Source of the DNA: JAVBNF01 sp031551725
GTDB lineage: Bacteria; Bacteroidota; Bacteroidia; Bacteroidales; P3
Assembly: GCA_031551725.1 (NCBI GenBank)
Contig: JAVBNF010000034.1
Location: forward strand, 54,343-118,342
DNA: 64,000 nt
Direction: 5' to 3'
Shown: positions 24,835-33,900 of the stretch, in pieces
How positions within the stretch are numbered: position 1 is the first letter of the stretch
Layout of the letters: every line of letters begins with the position of its first letter
Position numbers and translations under genes: made by a program
The notes under the pieces: generated by a model
Told to the model about the DNA's origin: nothing
Seen by the model: only the letters and a program-made list of their open reading frames with translations
Database searches by the model: none

Positions 24835-24960
24835 ATGAAACAAAACAAGTATACTTGTCCAAAATGCGGAGGGGAGTTTTATCAGCTACCGGGCGAAAAA
24901 ATTACAACAAAAACACATTGTTTAACCTGTGAAAGCGTATTTTTCTTATTATGGATATGA
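24835..24960 (+). CDS. 41-residue zinc-ribbon protein
   Basis: A short frame encodes two CxxC pairs (CPKC and CLTC, 24 residues apart), a typical rubredoxin-like zinc ribbon. Start and stop fit between neighbours, with the next gene beginning 9 bp inside its end. Too small to assign a role. Confidence 0.55.
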   Translation: MKQNKYTCPKCGGEFYQLPGEKITTKTHCLTCESVFFLLWI

Positions 24961-25088
24961 AAACTAACGAAACCCTCCCCGAACTCGTCGCCCGTCTAAA
25001 ACGCGAGGGAAAGAAAATCCTTGACCTAAACCTAAAAAAGGAATGGTACGGGATGATTGAATCCGGACTTGGGGAGAAAATAGCATGA
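24951..25088 (+). CDS. 45-residue protein resembling the start of an ASCH domain
   Basis: The product contains ILDLNLKKEWYGMIESGLGEK, which resembles the first strand and helix of ASCH-domain proteins (usually LKKEWYDMI-SGEK-EEYR). The frame stops where the EEYR motif would come. It may be a truncated remnant or a small protein in its own right. It overlaps both neighbours by a few bases. Confidence 0.4.
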   Translation: MDMKTNETLPELVARLKREGKKILDLNLKKEWYGMIESGLGEKIA

Positions 25089-25255
25089 ATAAAGCATCGT
25101 TAACCAAAGTCTTAAAAGTTATCTGCGAGGATTGTCCGGACAAGAAAAAGTCGGTCGGGTTTAAGAGTGAAAAGCTGTGTGAGAAAGATAGTCACCAATT
25201 CAAGCAAATTAAATCTATAAAATTGAATTTTACAACTGGCTCAAAAATAAATTAA
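25085..25255 (+). CDS. 56-residue Cys-containing small protein
   Basis: The start codon overlaps the previous stop (ATGA). The product has VICEDCPDKKKSVGFKSEKLCEKD, with three cysteines that might bind metal, and a basic C-terminus. No family is recognised. Confidence 0.45.
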   Translation: MNKASLTKVLKVICEDCPDKKKSVGFKSEKLCEKDSHQFKQIKSIKLNFTTGSKIN

Positions 25256-25279
25256 TAAATAACAAATAAACGGAAATAA

Positions 25280-25705
25280 ATGGAACACGTAACAATACGA
25301 ATAAACAAGGAGCGCTATTCGGTAAATAGCGAAGATTATCAACGTGTTATCGGATTAATACAGCCGTACGCTGATAAACGCAAGACTGAAATCAATCATA
25401 TCGCCGAAAGATTCAAGGGTGTGATTGCCAATGTTTTTAATGAAGATGTCGCATTGTTTAACGAAACTTCGCGCAGGCATCCGATACCGGATATGAAGCA
25501 GTCGCTAATATGTATGATGCATGAAGTTGGAATACATGAGGAGGAGATTGCCGACTATTTGGGTGTTAATAGGGTGGCCGTGTTGTTTCATTTGGGCAGA
25601 AAGAATGATTTACTGTCTATCGGCGATAAGGAATACACAAGACGATTAAACCGTATCAAAGAGTATATTGTCAATCAAAAGAAAGATGCTTACAAAAGTG
25701 TGTAA
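25280..25705 (+). CDS. DnaA domain IV-like DNA-binding protein (candidate late activator)
   Basis: The 141-residue product has a C-terminal helical domain: SRRHPIPDMKQSLICMMHEVGIHEEEIADYLGVNRVAVLFHLGR (in parts). It follows the order of DnaA domain IV, whose second half is a HTH with a (D/N)H-T-V-x-(H/Y)-like recognition helix, here NRVAVLFH. The N-terminal part is basic and helical. It is the last early gene, and its stop codon lies inside the first late-promoter element. That position suggests it regulates late genes, but this is inference. A replication role is the alternative. Confidence 0.6.
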   Translation: MEHVTIRINKERYSVNSEDYQRVIGLIQPYADKRKTEINHIAERFKGVIANVFNEDVALFNETSRRHPIPDMKQSLICMMHEVGIHEEEIADYLGVNRVAVLFHLGRKNDLLSIGDKEYTRRLNRIKEYIVNQKKDAYKSV

Positions 25706-25746
25706 GTAAGTAATTTGTTTATTTTCGGAATTTTGATATATTTTTG
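25702..25746 (+). promoter_or_regulatory. Late promoter 1 (GTAA-box promoter)
   Basis: GTAAGTAAGTAATTT (25702-25716), 22 bp, TATTTTTG (25739-25746). It precedes the methyltransferase-terminase-tape measure block. The same two elements with the same 22-bp gap occur at 38387 and 42449. Confidence 0.8.
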
Positions 25747-25776
25747 TAGTTGAGTTTTTCATAATAATGGGATTGG

Positions 25777-25793
25777 GCGTATTATGCGCCCTT
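25777..25793. other. Small hairpin in late leader 1
   Basis: GGGCG and CGCCC pair around a 7-base loop, and CTTTTCTG follows. It lies about 25 nt into the late transcript and 23 bp before the ATG. It may be a weak attenuator or an mRNA-stabilising hairpin. Confidence 0.4.
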
Positions 25794-25815
25794 TTCTGCT
25801 TAAAACATCAACGAC

Positions 25816-27204
25816 ATGGACATATCTTTCGATCCTAATAACTACCGAAAGCACTCGGAATTAAACAAACAAACCATCCGAAAAAGCCTTGTCAAATGCG
25901 GTCCGGGGCGGTCGATTGTATTAGATAACGACAATGTGATTATAGCCGGGAATGGAGTGTTTGAGCAAGCAAAGGAATTGGGGCTAAAAATTCGTGTGAT
26001 AGAAAGCACAGGCGAAGAACTAATCGCAATCAAGCGCACCGATTTGGCGACGACAGATGAAAAGCGCAAACTCCTTGCAATGGCCGACAATCAAACGTCC
26101 GACCTTTCGGAGTTTGATATGGATGCATTGTTTGAGGACTTTACACAGGAAGATTTGGAAGAGTGGGGATTTGAGAAATTTGAGGATGGCTTACCTACAC
26201 TAAATAACGAACAAAAGGGGTGTCTAAAAGAACGGTTTATCATTCCACCGTTTTCTGTGTTAGACACAAAGCTCGGCAATTGGCAGGAGCGAAAAAAGGC
26301 ATGGCTCGAGCTTGGGATAAAAAGCGAAATCGGAAGAGATATTGAACTGACGTATGGCCGCTCCTCTCAGCCTCCGCGAGTGTATCAAGCGCGCAACGAA
26401 CTGCGTAAGAAATTAGGGAAAGACCCGTCTTGGGATGAGTTGATTGATTATTGCAAGAAGAACGATATTAAGCTAATGGACGGCACATCGGTTTTCGACC
26501 CTGTGCTTTGTGAATTAGCTTACCGTTGGTTTAACATTCCGGGTGGAAAGATTTTAGATCCTTTTGCCGGCGGTTCTGTTCGTGGTATCGTTGCCGGTAA
26601 ATTAGAAATGCCTTATTGTGGGATTGATTTGCGAAAAGAGCAAGTTGAAGCTAACTATCAAAACGCTGCCGAGGTTTTAGGAGAAAACGCATCGGTAAAC
26701 TGGGTTTGTGATGACAGTTGCAATATTGACAACATTTTTCCTGCCGATAAATTCGATATGGTGTTCAGCTGTCCGCCGTATGCAGACCTCGAAGAATATT
26801 CGGATGATCCGCGCGACCTTTCGAATATGGAATACAAAGACTTTCTACAAGCATACAGAACTATCATTAAAAAATCTTGCGACTGCTTGAATGATGATAG
26901 CTTTGCTGTTTTTGTTGTTGGAGAGGTTCGGGAGAAAAAAGGGAATTACTATAATTTTGTTTCAGATACGGTTAACGCCTTTCTTGATGCAGGACTAAAG
27001 TATTACAATGAGATGATACTCGTTAATAATATCAGCAGTTTAGCAATGCGCGTATCGAAGCAGTTTAATAATAGCCGGAAAATCGGCAAACATCATCAAA
27101 ACGTATTAGTGTTCTATAAAGGAGATTTGTCAAAGATAAAAGACAAATTCCCAACACTTGATTTTTCAGATGATGAGCTTTTTAATAAAATAGACAATGA
27201 GTAA
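25816..27204 (+). CDS. ParB/Srx-domain DNA methyltransferase
   Basis: The 462-residue protein starts with a ParB-like nuclease fold (PNNYRKHSELNKQTIRKSL, IVLDNDNVIIAGNGVFEQAKELG). A long linker follows, then a methyltransferase with motif I ILDPFAGGSVRGIVAG (about 247) and motif IV FSCPPYADLEEY (about 315). Motif I before motif IV and the CPPY wording suggest base-amino methylation. ParB-methylase fusions occur in phage packaging regions. The modification may protect phage DNA or mark packaging sites; this is inferred. It overlaps the next gene by 8 bp. Confidence 0.85.
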   Translation: MDISFDPNNYRKHSELNKQTIRKSLVKCGPGRSIVLDNDNVIIAGNGVFEQAKELGLKIRVIESTGEELIAIKRTDLATTDEKRKLLAMADNQTSDLSEFDMDALFEDFTQEDLEEWGFEKFEDGLPTLNNEQKGCLKERFIIPPFSVLDTKLGNWQERKKAWLELGIKSEIGRDIELTYGRSSQPPRVYQARNELRKKLGKDPSWDELIDYCKKNDIKLMDGTSVFDPVLCELAYRWFNIPGGKILDPFAGGSVRGIVAGKLEMPYCGIDLRKEQVEANYQNAAEVLGENASVNWVCDDSCNIDNIFPADKFDMVFSCPPYADLEEYSDDPRDLSNMEYKDFLQAYRTIIKKSCDCLNDDSFAVFVVGEVREKKGNYYNFVSDTVNAFLDAGLKYYNEMILVNNISSLAMRVSKQFNNSRKIGKHHQNVLVFYKGDLSKIKDKFPTLDFSDDELFNKIDNE

Positions 27205-27442
27205 AAAAACCAAAATAGTATCTCCGGGCGAGATAAGGGAAGAAATCACAGATTGCAAATCATGTGCATTCAAAAATAAGATTGTGAATTATATCAACAG
27301 TCAAATCGACTACAAAGAAAAGCAGATACAGATGTTAGACGTTCCACTCGAACGGTCTTCGGATGACATCCGGGAAGCCGGCCGTTTTCGTGTTGAGAAA
27401 AATGAGCTTGAGAGGGTGCTTTCTGTTATTGAAATTTTATAA
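27197..27442 (+). CDS. Hypothetical small protein before terminase
   Basis: The 81-residue product has one CxxC (CKSCAFKNK) and a helical C-terminus (RFRVEKNELERVLSVIEIL). It overlaps both neighbours (8 bp and 1 bp), which points to translational coupling. No family is recognised. Confidence 0.5.
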   Translation: MSKKTKIVSPGEIREEITDCKSCAFKNKIVNYINSQIDYKEKQIQMLDVPLERSSDDIREAGRFRVEKNELERVLSVIEIL

Positions 27443-27903
27443 TGTGCGCGAAGCAAGGGAGAAAAGAGGGATCGGATAAACAAACCGTTCGACTGCGTGT
27501 AAGACAGGTTACTAACTGGCTAATCAAGATGTATAGCACGCCTGATATTGTTATGCAGATTGAGCAAAAATGGGGATTAAGTCAAACACAGGCATACACT
27601 TATATCGACAAAGCGTGGGAGCTTATTGAAGCATCACAGATAGACGAAAAGAATACACGCCGGAAGCTCGCACGACACCTTGAAATGCGTGCGGACCTAT
27701 ACAGAAATCTACAAGGTAAAGAATTATCAAAGGGTGCAAGAGCAGCTCTTGCTATTTTAGATAGCACGGCACGGCTCGAGGGAATTTTAAAAACAGAGAA
27801 CGGAATAACACCGCCTGAAGATAACCCAATAGACAATACAAAACCGCTTACGCCCGAAGAAATAAAACAGATGAATGAGCAGTTAAACAAGGCTTATCTA
27901 TGA
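27442..27903 (+). CDS. Terminase small subunit
   Basis: The 153-residue protein has an N-terminal HTH-like region (VTNWLIKMYSTPDIVMQIEQKWGLSQTQAYTYIDKAWELI, in parts) and a helical central part (ARAALAILDSTARLEGIL), as in terminase small subunits that bind pac or cos. It overlaps the large subunit by 4 bp. The call rests on motif style and position. Confidence 0.75.
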   Translation: MCAKQGRKEGSDKQTVRLRVRQVTNWLIKMYSTPDIVMQIEQKWGLSQTQAYTYIDKAWELIEASQIDEKNTRRKLARHLEMRADLYRNLQGKELSKGARAALAILDSTARLEGILKTENGITPPEDNPIDNTKPLTPEEIKQMNEQLNKAYL

Positions 27904-29366
27904 CAGAACACGAATTAATACGAACGCGGATATTATCCGACATTCTTTTTTCGACCTGCTATTTTTTCAAAAAAAAGCATGGCCGAAGATTTGTATTAGG
28001 TGATCATCATAGAAAAATAGCCGAAGCATTAAATAAAGTATTGACAGGGGAGATAAAGAGGCTTGTCATCAATCTTCCGCCTCGGTATTCCAAGACAGAG
28101 ATTGCGGTAAAGAATTTCATTGCTTCCGGACTTGCTCTTAATCCTAAGAGCAGGTTTATTCATTTGTCGTATTCCGATGACCTTGCTCTCGATAATAGTG
28201 AAGAGATAAAGGATTTGGTTTCAGAAGCCTCATATCAAAAGCTTTTTCCATACGTTCAAATTAAAAAAGACAGCCGTTCAAAAAAGAAGTGGTACACAAC
28301 CGCCGGTGGTGGAGTGTATGCAACTTCAGCCTCCGGACAGGTAACAGGCTTTGGTGCCGGTGCGGTTGATGAAGAAGAGGAAAATACCGAACTTGACGAA
28401 GTGATAAAACTGCTTGAAAAATCCCAAACATTCGCAGGTGCAATTATTATCGATGACCCCATAAAACCCGATGATGCACAAAGTACTACTGTTAGGGATA
28501 AGGTTAATTTGCGATTCGAAACAACTATCCGCTCGCGTGTGAACTCTCGCAACACTCCAATTATTATTATTATGCAGAGATTGCATAAGTACGATTTAAG
28601 TGGTTATTTAATGGAGATAGAGCCCGAAGATTGGCACGTTTTGTCTCTTCCGGCTATTTATACAAATGAAAATGGCGAAGAGTGCGCTTTGTGGCCATTT
28701 AGGCATACACTCGAAGAGCTTCACAAACTCGAAAAGGCACAGAAGTATGTTTTTCGTGGGCAATACCTACAAGATCCTGTAGATTTATCCGGAGAAAAAC
28801 TTTGGCTTTTTGCTTTTGATGAAAAAAGACATACGGGATTTCCGGAATATAATCCGAAAGAACCAATATATTTATCGTTTGACTTCAACCGTAATCCTAT
28901 TGCCTGCTCCGTGTGGCAGCACTACGATAACAGAATTTACTGTATCGATAACATTGAAATAGAAGATGCAACTACTAAAATGGTATGCGTGGAGATTGAA
29001 AAAAGATACCCCGGAGCATATCTGTTTGTGACCGGCGATGTCAGCGGAAAGACTACCACAACAATAAGTCACCTTGATAATTTTACGATTATCAAGAATT
29101 ATTTCAATCTCTCACGTAGTCAAATGCAGTATTCAGGTTCGAATCCTCGTTTGTCAGACAGCCGGTATTTTGTCAATTCTATATTCGAGGAGTATGAAAT
29201 TATCATACACAAAGAGAAATGTAAACCGCTGATTTTCGACTGCGAAAACGTACAGGCAGGCATTGATAATACTATCGTTAAGGAATCGAGAAGCAAGAAA
29301 GAGCAGAGAGCCGACAACCTCGATACGATGAGGTATTATTTACATAGATATTTTAAAGATTTTTAA
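27900..29366 (+). CDS. Terminase large subunit
   Basis: The 488-residue packaging motor has an ATPase domain: Walker A-like NLPPRYSKTEIAV (about 57-69), Walker B region AIIIDDPIKPDD and coupling segment IIIIMQRLHKYDLSGYL. The C-terminal RNase H-like nuclease has an Asp in YLSFDFNRNP, then FVTGDVSG and the late RADNLDTMRY. It cuts and pumps phage DNA into the prohead through the portal. Confidence 0.93.
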   Translation: MTEHELIRTRILSDILFSTCYFFKKKHGRRFVLGDHHRKIAEALNKVLTGEIKRLVINLPPRYSKTEIAVKNFIASGLALNPKSRFIHLSYSDDLALDNSEEIKDLVSEASYQKLFPYVQIKKDSRSKKKWYTTAGGGVYATSASGQVTGFGAGAVDEEEENTELDEVIKLLEKSQTFAGAIIIDDPIKPDDAQSTTVRDKVNLRFETTIRSRVNSRNTPIIIIMQRLHKYDLSGYLMEIEPEDWHVLSLPAIYTNENGEECALWPFRHTLEELHKLEKAQKYVFRGQYLQDPVDLSGEKLWLFAFDEKRHTGFPEYNPKEPIYLSFDFNRNPIACSVWQHYDNRIYCIDNIEIEDATTKMVCVEIEKRYPGAYLFVTGDVSGKTTTTISHLDNFTIIKNYFNLSRSQMQYSGSNPRLSDSRYFVNSIFEEYEIIIHKEKCKPLIFDCENVQAGIDNTIVKESRSKKEQRADNLDTMRYYLHRYFKDF

Positions 29367-29367
29367 T

Positions 29368-29676
29368 ATGATACAAAAAGCAATTGAACTATCGTTAATC
29401 ATCACAGCCATTTATGTATGCACATGGGATGGAATGATATTTGAAAAGCCGCGGATATTTATCCAAAACCTTTTGGACTGTATGGGACTTGGTTTTTCTC
29501 TTTGGGTGCAAAAGCCGCTTTTCGGATGCCTGATGTGTATGTCGTCTTTTTGGACAATCGCATTGACAATTTGGGATACACCATATAATGTAGTGTTTCG
29601 GCTTATCTTCCTTGTGTGTGGAATTAATACAATCATAAATTCAATTATAAAAAACTTACGCTATTATGAAGAATAA
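29368..29676 (+). CDS. Small membrane protein with CxxCMSS motif
   Basis: The 102-residue product has three or four hydrophobic segments and the motif PLFGCLMCMSSFW. A CxxCM(A/S)S motif of this kind recurs in small membrane proteins of phages. It lies 1 bp after the terminase stop and overlaps the next gene. The function is unknown. Confidence 0.6.
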   Translation: MIQKAIELSLIITAIYVCTWDGMIFEKPRIFIQNLLDCMGLGFSLWVQKPLFGCLMCMSSFWTIALTIWDTPYNVVFRLIFLVCGINTIINSIIKNLRYYEE

Positions 29677-29992
29677 AACATTTAATATCCTACTGAGAGG
29701 ATGCACACTCTTAATCACAATCCTGTTCTGTTGGTTCATCTTCCCATTTAAGAAGATACGCAAACAGCAATTTGAAACCCGGTTGCAAGAGGCAAAGCGG
29801 AAAGCCGATGAGGCCTTTAAAAAGCAGGGGCATCATATTTTTGTCGTTCAGGTTGGCCGAGAGTTTTTAGTCGGCAACAAAAAGGAAATGAAACATATTT
29901 ATATGAAAAAACTAAGAAAGTATCTTAAAACAAAATCACCGCTCCTTACGGCCGATTTCAGAAAAGCAATTATTTACACCGCAAAATCTTAA
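29666..29992 (+). CDS. Hypothetical membrane-anchored protein
   Basis: The 108-residue product has one transmembrane segment (about 8-28, TLLITILFCWFIFPF). A charged helix follows (QQFETRLQEAKRKADEAFKKQGH) and then a short beta-like domain (FVVQVGREFLVG). It is translationally coupled to the preceding gene. No family is recognised. Confidence 0.5.
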   Translation: MKNKTFNILLRGCTLLITILFCWFIFPFKKIRKQQFETRLQEAKRKADEAFKKQGHHIFVVQVGREFLVGNKKEMKHIYMKKLRKYLKTKSPLLTADFRKAIIYTAKS

Positions 29993-29996
29993 AATC

Positions 29997-30221
29997 ATGA
30001 AAGAACTATTAGAAAAAAACGGCTGGACATTATACAGCCACTGCTCGTGCGACGGATCGTACAAGGAAACGTATATCAATAAAAGCCGCTTCCCGGAATA
30101 CAAAATCTTTCTGCGTCCTCACAGAAAGCAATTTGAATTAACGCGCTACAATACAGGTGTAGCAAAAGGCAAAGAGGATATTTTCGAACAAACACTAAAA
30201 GACAATGGGCTTATTAAGTAA
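29997..30221 (+). CDS. Hypothetical small protein
   Basis: The 74-residue product is basic, with LYSHCSCDGSYKETYINKSRFPEYKI (in parts) and a C-terminal helix. No family is recognised. It overlaps the chaperone gene by 17 bp. Confidence 0.5.
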   Translation: MKELLEKNGWTLYSHCSCDGSYKETYINKSRFPEYKIFLRPHRKQFELTRYNTGVAKGKEDIFEQTLKDNGLIK

Positions 30222-30807
30222 ATACAGGCAGGCCGTAAGAAACGGCAAACAGATGAAAGTAAAAAAATACTTTCCGGAGCAAAAGCATATCATCAACTAT
30301 GCTTTTTCGGTGCTACATAAGGATTATTACAAGTTTGATGATGTTTTTCAGCTTCCATACGAACGGGGTTTGATGGCTCTTGCCATATACGAAGAAACCC
30401 GGATGAAATGTACGCGTGAGTATTTGGAGGAGCATACGAAAGCGATTGAGGCAATCCTCAAAGAAAATCCAATCGATATTTACAAAATCAACGAACTGAA
30501 CGAGCAAATGAAACAACGGCTCGACATGGTTATCGATGTTGATTTACTATACAAGCTCGCCTCTGTGGTATTCTTTGACAAAAACGAAAACCCGTGTACA
30601 TACGAAGCCGAATACAATGCCAAAAAGATTGAGTTTTGGAAGAAAAACAAAGGTGTTGCAGATTTTTTTTTGCAGAAGCCTCTACAGGAGTTAATACCCT
30701 TTTTACAATCACCCGAAATCGATTTACAGAGGTATTCGGAACTGAACAGAAAACTAAACAATCTGCATTCGGAGCGTTTGCAACTTCTCGGCTCCAAAAA
30801 ACAGTAG
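30205..30807 (+). CDS. Tail assembly chaperone, short form (gpG-like)
   Basis: The 200-residue mostly helical protein lies directly before the tape-measure gene. A second open frame in -1 phase overlaps its end and stops at 30959. This is the classic gpG/gpGT arrangement of long-tailed phages, where chaperones coat the tape measure. The last codons read TCC AAA AAA CAG TAG, so six A just before the stop can support slippage. The call is from position and layout, not from sequence similarity. Confidence 0.65.
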   Translation: MGLLSKYRQAVRNGKQMKVKKYFPEQKHIINYAFSVLHKDYYKFDDVFQLPYERGLMALAIYEETRMKCTREYLEEHTKAIEAILKENPIDIYKINELNEQMKQRLDMVIDVDLLYKLASVVFFDKNENPCTYEAEYNAKKIEFWKKNKGVADFFLQKPLQELIPFLQSPEIDLQRYSELNRKLNNLHSERLQLLGSKKQ

Positions 30808-30959
30808 ATAGTTTTGAAGACTGGAAAGAAGTCGTAAATGAGTATTACCATTTAGAGATGACGACAACGGTTTACGATTTCTTCTTCCAATTAAACAAGG
30901 CGTTAAAACGCAATAAGAAACGACAAAAAGCACTTGAAAAAATGAAAAAGCGTGGATAA
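30796..30959 (+). CDS. Frameshift extension of tail chaperone (gpGT-like T part)
   Basis: In the -1 frame after AAAAAA (30796-30801) the protein continues TVDSFEDWKEVVNEYYHLEM and ends with a very basic helix (KALKRNKKRQKALEKMKKRG), giving a fusion of about 250 residues. The -1 frame is open from 30636, so a second slippery stretch, T-rich at 30662-30671 (in-phase T TTT TTG), is also possible. The frame ends 8 bp into the tape-measure gene. I treat it as an extension, not as a separate gene. Confidence 0.6.
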
Positions 30960-33900
30960 TATAGTAATCAGTTTCCAAGCCGATACAAGCGGACTAAAAG
31001 AGGTTGATACCCAAATGGAAAACCTCAAAGACAGGGAGCAGGATTTATTGGTGCAAATCAATAAATTAAATCTCGAATATCAAGCACAGGCAAAGGAAAT
31101 AAAAAAAACAGCAACCTCTCAATCCGATTTAAGCAAGCAGTTAAATACAGCCTATGCCGATAGGTTGAGCAAAGAACGAGAATACAGAGAGGCACTTGCG
31201 GAAACGCGGGATAGCTTATCAGATTTAGCTAAACAGCATAAGGAATTGGACACTACCATTGTTGGTGGTGCGCTAAATACCTCTATGACGAAAAAGCTCC
31301 GCGCTATTAAGGATGAAATGAGGCAAATGGAAGAGTCCGGCGATTCTTCTTCGCAGGCATTTATCAATTTAAGAGAGGAAGCCGGAAGGCTCGAAGACCA
31401 AATCGGAGACACCAATGCACAAATTCGGGCACTCGCGAGCGACACAAAATATCTTGATGCAACTTTAAACGTAGGGCAAGGACTGACCGGAACTTTTGCC
31501 ATCGCACAATCTGGCATGGCTCTACTCGGTGGAGAAAGCGAGGAGTTGCAAAAGGCATTCTTTAAGGTTCAAGCAGCGCAACAGTTGCTTAATAGCGTTA
31601 CACAGGTGGCAAGCGTCCTAAATAAAGACAGTGTTGCAAATGTTATAATCAAAAACATGCTCCAAAGGCAGACCGTCGCAGGAGAGGTTGCTGAAGCCGG
31701 AGCGACGACAGCATCCACCGGAGCGATCGGAATTAAGACGATTGCTGTCAAGATTTCGACAGTTGCAATGAAAATATGGAATGCAACAATGCTTGCCAAT
31801 CCTGCACTTGTGCTTGTAGCCGGTATTATGGCGATTGTTGGAGCTATTGCATGGTTTGTCTCTTCTCAGGAGTCGGCAGCAGAAGCTCAAATAAGGGTTA
31901 ATGAACTTGAGAAAATACAGTTAGAGCAAAACGAACGCGCTACACAAAAAATAAAAGATGTCGGGAAAGTAAAGGTAGATCAATTGAACCGGGAAATGTC
32001 GCTCTTGCAGGCCAAGGGTGCAAGCGAACAGGAGATTGCAAAAAAACGGCAGGAAATTTTACAGGCCGAACTCGCCACTGCTTCCGAAGTAGCCGGCAAG
32101 CATAAGAAAGAGATTGATAATTTAGAGGCCAATAGGCAGAAAGCAGAAGAATTAAAAAAAGCCCTTGATGATATTGCGGAAGCCAAGGCGAACGGAAATC
32201 GTAAAACGGAAATCAAGATAGACGGTAAAGTCAGTAAAGTAAAAGTTAAAGATGAGGATGTTCAAAAGCAATTACAAGGCCAACTGGATAATATCAATGC
32301 TGAAATAAAAGTCGGTGTTGATGCTTCCGAGGGGTTGAAGAACACTACATCGGCATCAGAGAACCATCGTGAGGAAGAAGCTAAAAAAGCACGAGCGCAA
32401 GCTGTAAGCACTGCTGTTGCAGAGGCTCAAATCCGGGTAATTCAGGCGCAGAAAGGAAGCGCCGAAGAATTATCTGCCCGTCTGATGGCCATACAAGCCG
32501 AAAAAAGAGCAGCGCTCGAGAATGTAAACCTTACGGCTGCCGAACGTAGGAAAATTACCATTGAAGCCGATAAGAAAATCGAGGAAGAGCGAAAAGCGTT
32601 TGCTGTTAAACGGCTCGAAAATGAAAAAGCCGGCATTGAGGCAGAGATACTGCTTGTGCAGAAAGGAAGTGCCGAAGAAGTCGCACTCAAAGAAAAAGCC
32701 CTCGAGCAACAGCTCCGTATTGAACTTTCCAATACCAATTTATCTGCCGGCCAAAGAAAATTGCTTGAGATAAAATACCTGCAGGATGTTGATAAGCTAT
32801 ATTCCGACTACAACCAAAAGCAGTCGGCCGATAAACTCAATATAGAAATAGCGACTATCAACGGCAAGCTCGCAACGGTTAAAAATGGAACGGATGCCGA
32901 GTACGAGCTTAAGAAAGACTTGCTCCGGAAGCAAGCTGAATTATCGGTAAAAACAGTAGCCGACAGCGCGGAGAGCGAAGAGCTGAAGGCCGCTAAAATC
33001 TTTGAGATCAATCAAAAGTTACAAGGCGATATTGAGGCGATGAAGGAAAGCAAGGCACAGAAAGATATTGACATCGCAACCAAAACGGCTAATCAGGAAA
33101 TAGAACTCGAAAGGGTTAAGTTAGACCAAATCATTGCCTCGGCTAATACCACATGGGACCAAAAAGCGATTGCACAAGCTCAGCTCAAAAAGCTCACACT
33201 CGATGGAATAGATGTAGAGAAAAAAGCGTTAGAGGATAAATATACTGCCGGCCTTATCTCGGAAGCGGATTATCAGCTGGCAAAAACCGATTTAACTATT
33301 CAAGGAGAACAGGCGCGCCTTGTTGCTATCGAAGAAGCTGCGAAAGCTGAAAAAGACATCAAACAGGCACTCATGGATGCCGGGGTACAGATGTACGATA
33401 TGTTTTACAATGCGAAAAAGGATGCACTGACTAAAGAGGCAGAAGACTTAGACCGGTTTTATACCACGGATGCGGAAGAAGCCAAGAAAAACAGCAGCTT
33501 AAAACTGATTTCCGAGGAAGAGATGGAGAAAAAGAAGCTCGAAATCAAACGCAAACAGGCAAAATTAGATAAGGAGAAAGCAATGTTTGATGCGTTTGTT
33601 GCTGGATTAGTGGCCGTATCTCAAGCATACCCCAATATTCCACTCTCTATCATCGTCGGTGCAATGGCAGCCGCCAACCTTGCTGTGATTGCTGCAAAAC
33701 CACTTCCAAAGTATTGGAAAGGGCGTAAAGCAGGTGCGGGCGAAATGGCATGGGTTGGGGAGAACGGTCCCGAAATTATGTGGATACCGAACAACGCGTC
33801 GATTGTTCCGGCACATTTAAGCCGTTCGCTCACTCCCGAAGTGATGAAAGAATTTAACATGCCGATGCTTCCGATGAATATTCCGGAGTTTTCTTTCCGG

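Noticed and set aside
30636..30795. Independent gene starting at 30636
   Set aside because: It overlaps most of the chaperone end, lacks a promoter or start context and is better explained as the -1 frame of the chaperone.
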